Below are positions 6,212 to 9,548 of a DNA stretch of 9,548 nt, piece after piece. The notes beneath the pieces are model-generated. The model was not told where the DNA came from. It worked only from the letters and a program-made list of their open reading frames with translations, and did no database searches. Location of the stretch: the NCBI GenBank assembly GCA_018780025.1, contig JADMKH010000052.1, positions 1-9,548 on the forward strand, given 5' to 3'. Made by a program: the position numbers and the translations under genes. The DNA is from Thiobacillus sp. Its GTDB lineage: Bacteria; Pseudomonadota; Gammaproteobacteria; Burkholderiales; Thiobacillaceae. Each line of letters begins with the position of its first letter. The first letter of the stretch is position 1.

Positions 6212-7630
6212 TCAGCTCGCATCATCCGCCTCGGGCTCGCTGTCCATTCCCAGTTCGTGGATTTTCCGCGTCAGCGTATTGCGACCCCATCCCAACAGGT
6301 GCGAGGCTTCAATCCGACGCCCGCCGGTGTGGCGCAACGCCACTTCGATCAGCGTCTTTTCGTAATCCTGGGTGAGCTCGTCGAGAATGGCGGCTTCGCC
6401 GCGCGCCAGACGCGCGCTCGCTTCGGCCGCCAACCCTTGCAGCCAGTCACCGCTTGTCTGGTTTGAGGCGCCCTGCATCAAATCAGACGGCAAATCCCCC
6501 ACCTCAACCACCTGACCAGGCGCCATGACAGTCAAATAATGGCTGACATTTTCAAGCTGGCGCACGTTGCCGCTCCAGGGCAGATTGACCAGCGTCTTGA
6601 GTGCGGCATCCGACACGCCCTTGGCTTCCACCCCCAGTTCACGCGCGCTTTTCTGCATGAAATGCCGCACCAGCAGCGGAATGTCCTCGCGCCGTTCGCG
6701 CAGTGCCGGCAGGCGCAGGCGAATCACGTTCAGCCGGTGAAACAGATCTTCACGGAACAAGCCTTCGCGCACCCGCACTTCCAGATCCTGGTGCGTCGCG
6801 GCAATCACCCGCACATTCACCTTGATCGGCGTATGTCCACCCACCCGATAGAACTGGCCGTCGGACAGCACCCGCAACAAGCGGGTTTGCAATTCGGCCG
6901 GCATGTCGCCGATCTCGTCCAGAAACAGGGTGCCGCTATCGGCCTGCTCAAAGCGGCCACGCCGTTGCGCGGCCGCGCCGGTAAAGGCGCCGCGCTCATG
7001 GCCGAACAGTTCGGATTCCAGCAAGTCCTTCGGGATGGCAGCCGTATTCAGCGCAATAAAGGGTCCGGTCGCACGCGGGCTGTGGCGATGCAATGCACGT
7101 GCGACCAGTTCCTTGCCGCTACCCGATTCGCCGGTGATCAACACGGTGGCATGCGACGGCGCCAGCCGCCCGATGGCGCGAAACACCTCCTGCATCGCCG
7201 GCGCCTGGCCGAGAATTTCCGGCACCGGCGCATCGCTGCTGACCGGCACATCGCGACTGGCGTTTTCCGCCAGCGCACGCCGCACCAGTTCGACGGCCTG
7301 GTCCACATCGAACGGCTTGGGCAGGTATTCGAACGCGCCGCCCTGAAACGCCGCCACCGCGCTGTCGAGGTCGGAATACGCGGTCATGATGATGACCGGC
7401 ACTTTGGGCAGACGCTCTTTCAGCGCCTGCAGTAATTCCAGACCGCTCACGCCCGGCATGCGGATGTCCGACAACACCGCACTCGGCTGGCTGCGCTCCA
7501 GTTCGCGCAGGGCATCGCCGGCCGAACTGAAGGTCATGCACGGAATCTCATCGCGTAGCAACGCTTTTTCCAGCACCCAGCGAATGGAACGGTCGTCATC
7601 GATAATCCAGACACAGCTTGGTTTTGGCAT
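6212..7630 (-). CDS. ntrC: Nitrogen regulation response regulator NtrC (NR-I)
   Basis: NtrC is the enhancer-binding activator of sigma54 promoters for nitrogen assimilation and is phosphorylated by NtrB when nitrogen is short. Numbering is from the ATG at 7630 (472 aa). The receiver domain (about 5-120) has VWIIDDDRSIRWVL, phospho-acceptor D55 in LSDIRMPG, and conserved K105 in YLPKPFD. The AAA+ domain has Walker A GESGSGKE (167-174), the sigma54-contacting GAFTGA (214-219), Walker B LFLDEIGD (235-242) and GNVRQLEN (354-361). A Fis-type helix-turn-helix lies near the C-terminus (TGGRRIEASHLLGWGRNTLT, about 435-454). An alternative TTG at 7639 would overlap the ntrB stop (TTGA) and add three residues. 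The ATG, beginning five bases after that stop, gives the usual family N-terminus. Neither start has a clear Shine-Dalgarno, so coupling to ntrB is likely. All functional motifs are intact. Confidence 0.97.
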   Translation of the reverse strand: MPKPSCVWIIDDDRSIRWVLEKALLRDEIPCMTFSSAGDALRELERSQPSAVLSDIRMPGVSGLELLQALKERLPKVPVIIMTAYSDLDSAVAAFQGGAFEYLPKPFDVDQAVELVRRALAENASRDVPVSSDAPVPEILGQAPAMQEVFRAIGRLAPSHATVLITGESGSGKELVARALHRHSPRATGPFIALNTAAIPKDLLESELFGHERGAFTGAAAQRRGRFEQADSGTLFLDEIGDMPAELQTRLLRVLSDGQFYRVGGHTPIKVNVRVIAATHQDLEVRVREGLFREDLFHRLNVIRLRLPALRERREDIPLLVRHFMQKSARELGVEAKGVSDAALKTLVNLPWSGNVRQLENVSHYLTVMAPGQVVEVGDLPSDLMQGASNQTSGDWLQGLAAEASARLARGEAAILDELTQDYEKTLIEVALRHTGGRRIEASHLLGWGRNTLTRKIHELGMDSEPEADDAS

Positions 7631-7635
7631 GGCGT

Positions 7636-8709
7636 TCAATTCTGAAGCGGAAGAAAAATAGAAAATACGGTGTGGCCGGGCTGACTATCACAGTCGATCG
7701 TGCCATGGTTTTGCGCGACCAGCGTTTGCGCCACCGCCAGCCCCAGGCCGCTGCCGCCTTCGCGGCCGGACACCAGCGGATAAAAAATCTGTTCGCGGAT
7801 CTCACCGGGAATGCCCGGGCCGTTGTCGATGATCTCGACCCGCATCCCTAATTGATAGCGGCGGCTTTCCAGCGTGATTTGCCGCGCTACCCGTGTTTTG
7901 AAAATAATTTCACCATGCCCATGCCCGTTACCATGCCCGTTACCATGCATTGCCTGCACCGCATTGCGTGCAACGTTGAGCGTAGCCTGGATCAACTGCT
8001 CAGAATCGGCATGAATGTCAGGCAGACTGATATCGTAATCACGCCGCAATGCCACACTCGGCGTTTCAGCCAGAATCAGGCTGCGAACCCGCTCAAGCAC
8101 TTCATGGATATTAACCGCACCAAAACGGGGCATCCGGTGCGGCGTCAGCAATCGCTCCATCAGCGATTGCAGGCGGTCCGATTCCTTGATGATGACCTGG
8201 GTGTATTCGCGCAGCGACTCGCGCGGCAGCTCGTGCTCCAGCAATTGCGCGGCGCCGCGTATGCCCCCTAATGGATTTTTGATTTCATGGGCGAGGTTGC
8301 GCAAAAGTTCGCGATTCGCTTCCTGCTGCAAGCGCGCTCGTTCCAGCCGGGCGATGCGCAACTGGGGGTCCGCTGCGCGCATCTCGATCAACATGGCATG
8401 AGCAGGCTTTTCTAGCGGAGAAACACTGCACCCAACGCGAAGGGCGGGGTGCCCACCCATCACGAGGTCAAGCTCGTACTCGATGACGACTTCCTGTTCG
8501 CTGCGTGCAGTCTGAATCGCATTCAACAGCTCGGGGCTGCGCTCAAACGCCTGCATTGCATCCTCTCCGACCAGCAACGCGCCAGACACGCCGAGCAAAG
8601 CTTCTGCAGCGGGATTGATGTAGACAATGCGGCCGTCCGCATCCAGCACCATGGCGCCGGTAGACAAACAGTCGAGTCCGGAAAAGTTTGTTAGAGGGGG
8701 CAGCGACAT
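7636..8709 (-). CDS. ntrB: Nitrogen regulation sensor histidine kinase NtrB (NR-II)
   Basis: NtrB phosphorylates or dephosphorylates NtrC according to PII signalling; it is a soluble cytoplasmic kinase. Numbering is from the ATG at 8709 (357 aa). An N-terminal PAS-type domain (about 10-110) has GAMVLDADGRIVYINPAAEA. The dimerisation/phosphoacceptor helix carries H141 in NLAHEIKNPLGGIRGAAQLL, followed by the N-box NVARNAVQAM (245-254), DNGPGIPGEI (295-304) and the glycine-rich GSGLGLAVAQTL (319-330). No membrane segment is seen, as expected. Between the N-box and the next strand is an unusual HGNGHGNGHGHG tract (255-266) encoded by a short tandem repeat. Start choice: ATG at 8709 or 8715. GAG at 8719-8721 lies 9 nt before the former and only 3 before the latter. 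The longer frame to GTG 8781 runs through a repeat cluster and is not credible. ntrC follows at once. Confidence 0.95.
   Translation of the reverse strand: MSLPPLTNFSGLDCLSTGAMVLDADGRIVYINPAAEALLGVSGALLVGEDAMQAFERSPELLNAIQTARSEQEVVIEYELDLVMGGHPALRVGCSVSPLEKPAHAMLIEMRAADPQLRIARLERARLQQEANRELLRNLAHEIKNPLGGIRGAAQLLEHELPRESLREYTQVIIKESDRLQSLMERLLTPHRMPRFGAVNIHEVLERVRSLILAETPSVALRRDYDISLPDIHADSEQLIQATLNVARNAVQAMHGNGHGNGHGHGEIIFKTRVARQITLESRRYQLGMRVEIIDNGPGIPGEIREQIFYPLVSGREGGSGLGLAVAQTLVAQNHGTIDCDSQPGHTVFSIFLPLQN
7917..7953 (-). repeat. Short in-gene tandem repeat encoding HGNGHGNGHGHG
   Basis: On the + strand the unit CATGCCCGTTAC occurs twice in tandem (7924-7947), flanked by further CATGCC and CATGCA pieces. 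Inside ntrB it encodes a Gly/His/Asn run in a loop of the ATP-binding domain. The unit is 12 bp, so changes in copy number keep the frame. Confidence 0.7.
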
Positions 8710-8726
8710 ACTCATGCACTCAACAG

Positions 8727-8743
8727 AAGCACTGATTGTGCCA
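8727..8743 (-). promoter_or_regulatory. Possible -24/-12 (sigma54) promoter or palindromic operator before ntrB
   Basis: Read on the minus strand, TGGCAC (8743 to 8738) and GTGCTT (8732 to 8727) place GG and GC with the 10-bp spacing of sigma54 promoters; the -12 element differs from TTGC by one base. The same bases form the palindrome GCAC-N5-GTGC, which resembles an NtrC half-site pair with a shorter spacer than the enteric NtrC box. The predicted transcript start (about 8717) is only about 8 nt before the ATG at 8709, which weakens the promoter reading. Confidence 0.35.
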
Positions 8744-8745
8744 GA

Positions 8746-8857
8746 GCGTGGTTGTTGAAGCTTTAGCTTCTTTACAACCACGGCCTACCCCTTGCGGGTG
8801 GAGCGTGGTTGTTACCGCTTTAGCGGCTTTAGTGCGTGGTTGTTAAGGCATGTGCCT
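8746..8857 (+). repeat. Cluster of GCGTGGTTGTT repeats, each followed by a small hairpin
   Basis: GCGTGGTTGTT starts at 8746, 8803 and 8834. Each copy is followed by a different short hairpin: GAAGC-TTTA-GCTTC (8757-8770), CCGC-TTTA-GCGG (8815-8826) and AGGC-ATGT-GCCT (8846-8857). An inverted copy, ACAACCACG (8774-8782), faces the first repeat, so 8747-8782 can form one long stem. Pairing is kept while stem sequence changes, and the TTTA loop is shared by two. The cluster fills most of the gap between the DUF4124 gene and ntrB. It resembles REP-type elements (conserved head plus stem-loop), but the family is not known to me. The copies are too few and too uneven to be CRISPR. Confidence 0.8.
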
Positions 8858-8884
8858 CAAATCACTTGCAGGCAACGCCAAAGC

Positions 8885-9355
8885 TTACTTCAGATTAGCC
8901 AGTTCACGTTGAATCGAGGTCACATTCTGCTCGTGTTGTTCCAGCGCGGATCGCAACTTCTTGATGCGATTGATATAGGTCGAATCGGTCGCCCGCTCAC
9001 CCGGCTGCAAACGCTCACCCAGTTGGAGCTGTCGACGCGCCTCGTCGGCATTGCGGCGTTCGCCGCTAATTTCATCCTGCAGCACCTGGCGACGGATATC
9101 GTCGCGGTTTCGTTGGGTGTTTGGGTCGATGCGCGGGAAATCGGTCGGACTGGGATTGTAGGAAGCCCGTCTGGGCGCAGAGCTTGAGGCCGGCAGCGGC
9201 GTGGGCGCACCGGGTAAATCGATGCGCTTGGCGCCCTTTTTATAGACATCGGTAAACGTCACCTGACCATTTTCATCGACGTATTTATAGATTTCGGCCT
9301 GCGCGGGCGCAGCCAGGATCAGGCACAACAGCAAGGGAAAACGAGTAATTTGCAT
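8885..9355 (-). CDS. Secreted DUF4124-domain protein
   Basis: This 156-aa protein begins with a clear Sec signal peptide (MQITRFPLLLCLILAAPAQA, cleavage after residue 20). The mature part starts EIYKYVDENGQVTFTDVYKK (21-40), the hallmark of DUF4124, a small domain at the N-terminus of many proteobacterial periplasmic proteins of unknown role. A Pro/Ser-rich linker (about 48-72) leads to a highly charged region (about 78-156) with many Arg, Glu and Gln, predicted to be helical and probably coiled coil. The ATG at 9355 is chosen because the signal peptide starts there. The frame is open to 9412, but those 19 residues would bury the signal. A GAAG just before the ATG is a weak, close ribosome binding site. 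It lies between glnA and ntrBC on the same strand, a placement I recall from other betaproteobacteria. A role in nitrogen regulation is not shown. Confidence 0.9.
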   Translation of the reverse strand: MQITRFPLLLCLILAAPAQAEIYKYVDENGQVTFTDVYKKGAKRIDLPGAPTPLPASSSAPRRASYNPSPTDFPRIDPNTQRNRDDIRRQVLQDEISGERRNADEARRQLQLGERLQPGERATDSTYINRIKKLRSALEQHEQNVTSIQRELANLK

Positions 9356-9445
9356 GGCTTCAAATTTAGCGTACCCCTGGGATAACGGACAAAACCGGGC
9401 AATCTTGACCATGCGAATTCGGCCACCCGCTTGCGAGGCAGAAAT

Positions 9446-9470
9446 AAAAAAGGGCGGCCGAAGCCGCCCC
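9446..9470 (-). terminator. Intrinsic terminator of glnA
   Basis: On the minus strand a 7-bp GC stem (GGGCGGC at 9452-9458 pairs with GCCGCCC at 9463-9469) closes a TTCG tetraloop. It is followed by a run of six T (complement of 9446-9451). It begins about 25 nt after the glnA stop and lies before the DUF4124 gene, so glnA is probably separated from DUF4124-ntrBC for most transcripts. Confidence 0.9.
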
Positions 9471-9494
9471 TCATCACATCAGGTTCGCAGGCAA

Positions 9495-9548
9495 TTACAG
9501 CGAGTAATACATCGCGAACTCGACCGGGTGCGTGGTCATGCGGAACTT
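9495..9548 (-). CDS. glnA: Glutamine synthetase, last 17 codons (rest outside window)
   Basis: Glutamine synthetase (type I) condenses glutamate and ammonia with ATP. Only the C-terminus is present: KFRMTTHPVEFAMYYSL followed by TAA at 9497-9495. This matches the GlnA ending (HPVEF-x-x-YYS) closely. The gene continues beyond the right edge. A strong terminator follows. Its neighbours ntrB and ntrC regulate glnA in many proteobacteria, which supports the call. The adenylylation site and active site lie outside the window. Confidence 0.93.
   Translation of the reverse strand, partial: KFRMTTHPVEFAMYYSL

Noticed and set aside
6539..7435. Long open frame (298 codons) on the plus strand opposite ntrC
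   Set aside because: It is antisense to intact NtrC motifs and has no recognisable domain; it is a codon-bias shadow.
8710..8781. Longer ntrB start at GTG 8781
   Set aside because: The extra 24 residues are encoded by the repeat cluster and do not resemble an NtrB N-terminus; ATGs at 8715 and 8709 are available.
8746..8857. CRISPR array
   Set aside because: The 11-nt repeats are too short, spacing is uneven (57 and 31 nt), each repeat carries its own hairpin and no cas gene is near.

Overview
The window looks like chromosomal DNA from a GC-rich betaproteobacterium, most likely of the Nitrosomonadales/Thiobacillus-Gallionella kind. This is inferred from gene order (hemA-prfA-prmC near grxD, and glnA-DUF4124-ntrB-ntrC) and from protein motifs. 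No database search was possible.

Left part, + strand (1-2587): the 3' end of hemA (glutamyl-tRNA reductase), then prfA (release factor 1) and prmC (the methyltransferase that modifies the release-factor GGQ glutamine). The three are packed as one operon, with a 4-nt ATGA overlap and then a directly abutting TGA|GTG junction.

Centre, + strand (2725-5750): a four-gene cassette. It holds a secreted, probably Tat-exported protein with a GYWK motif, a small PqqD-like peptide-binding protein, an HPr-kinase-related P-loop protein (HprK-related kinase A type) and a nucleotidyltransferase-fold protein. The last three genes overlap or nearly overlap. They match the poorly understood 'HPr-rel-A' gene set, whose biochemical function is, to my knowledge, unknown. 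The first gene is the natural candidate for its substrate. The cassette sits between prmC and grxD, genes that I recall as close neighbours in many betaproteobacteria. Its first gene is clearly less GC-rich than the flanking genes (about 50% against about 70% in hand-counted 60-nt samples). This is the most novel part of the window.

grxD (5815-6135) encodes a monothiol CGFS glutaredoxin. It has its own near-consensus sigma70 promoter, whose -35 box overlaps the stop codon of the last cassette gene. A symmetric A-tract/hairpin/T-tract terminator at 6152-6180 separates it from the convergent nitrogen-regulation cluster.

Right part, - strand (6212-9548): in order of transcription, the last codons of glnA (glutamine synthetase) with a UUCG-loop terminator, a secreted DUF4124 protein, ntrB (nitrogen sensor kinase) and ntrC (sigma54 enhancer-binding response regulator). 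Between the DUF4124 gene and ntrB lies a small cluster of repeats. Copies of GCGTGGTTGTT are each followed by a small hairpin whose stem sequence differs but whose pairing is kept. A possible -24/-12 promoter or palindromic operator lies just upstream of ntrB.
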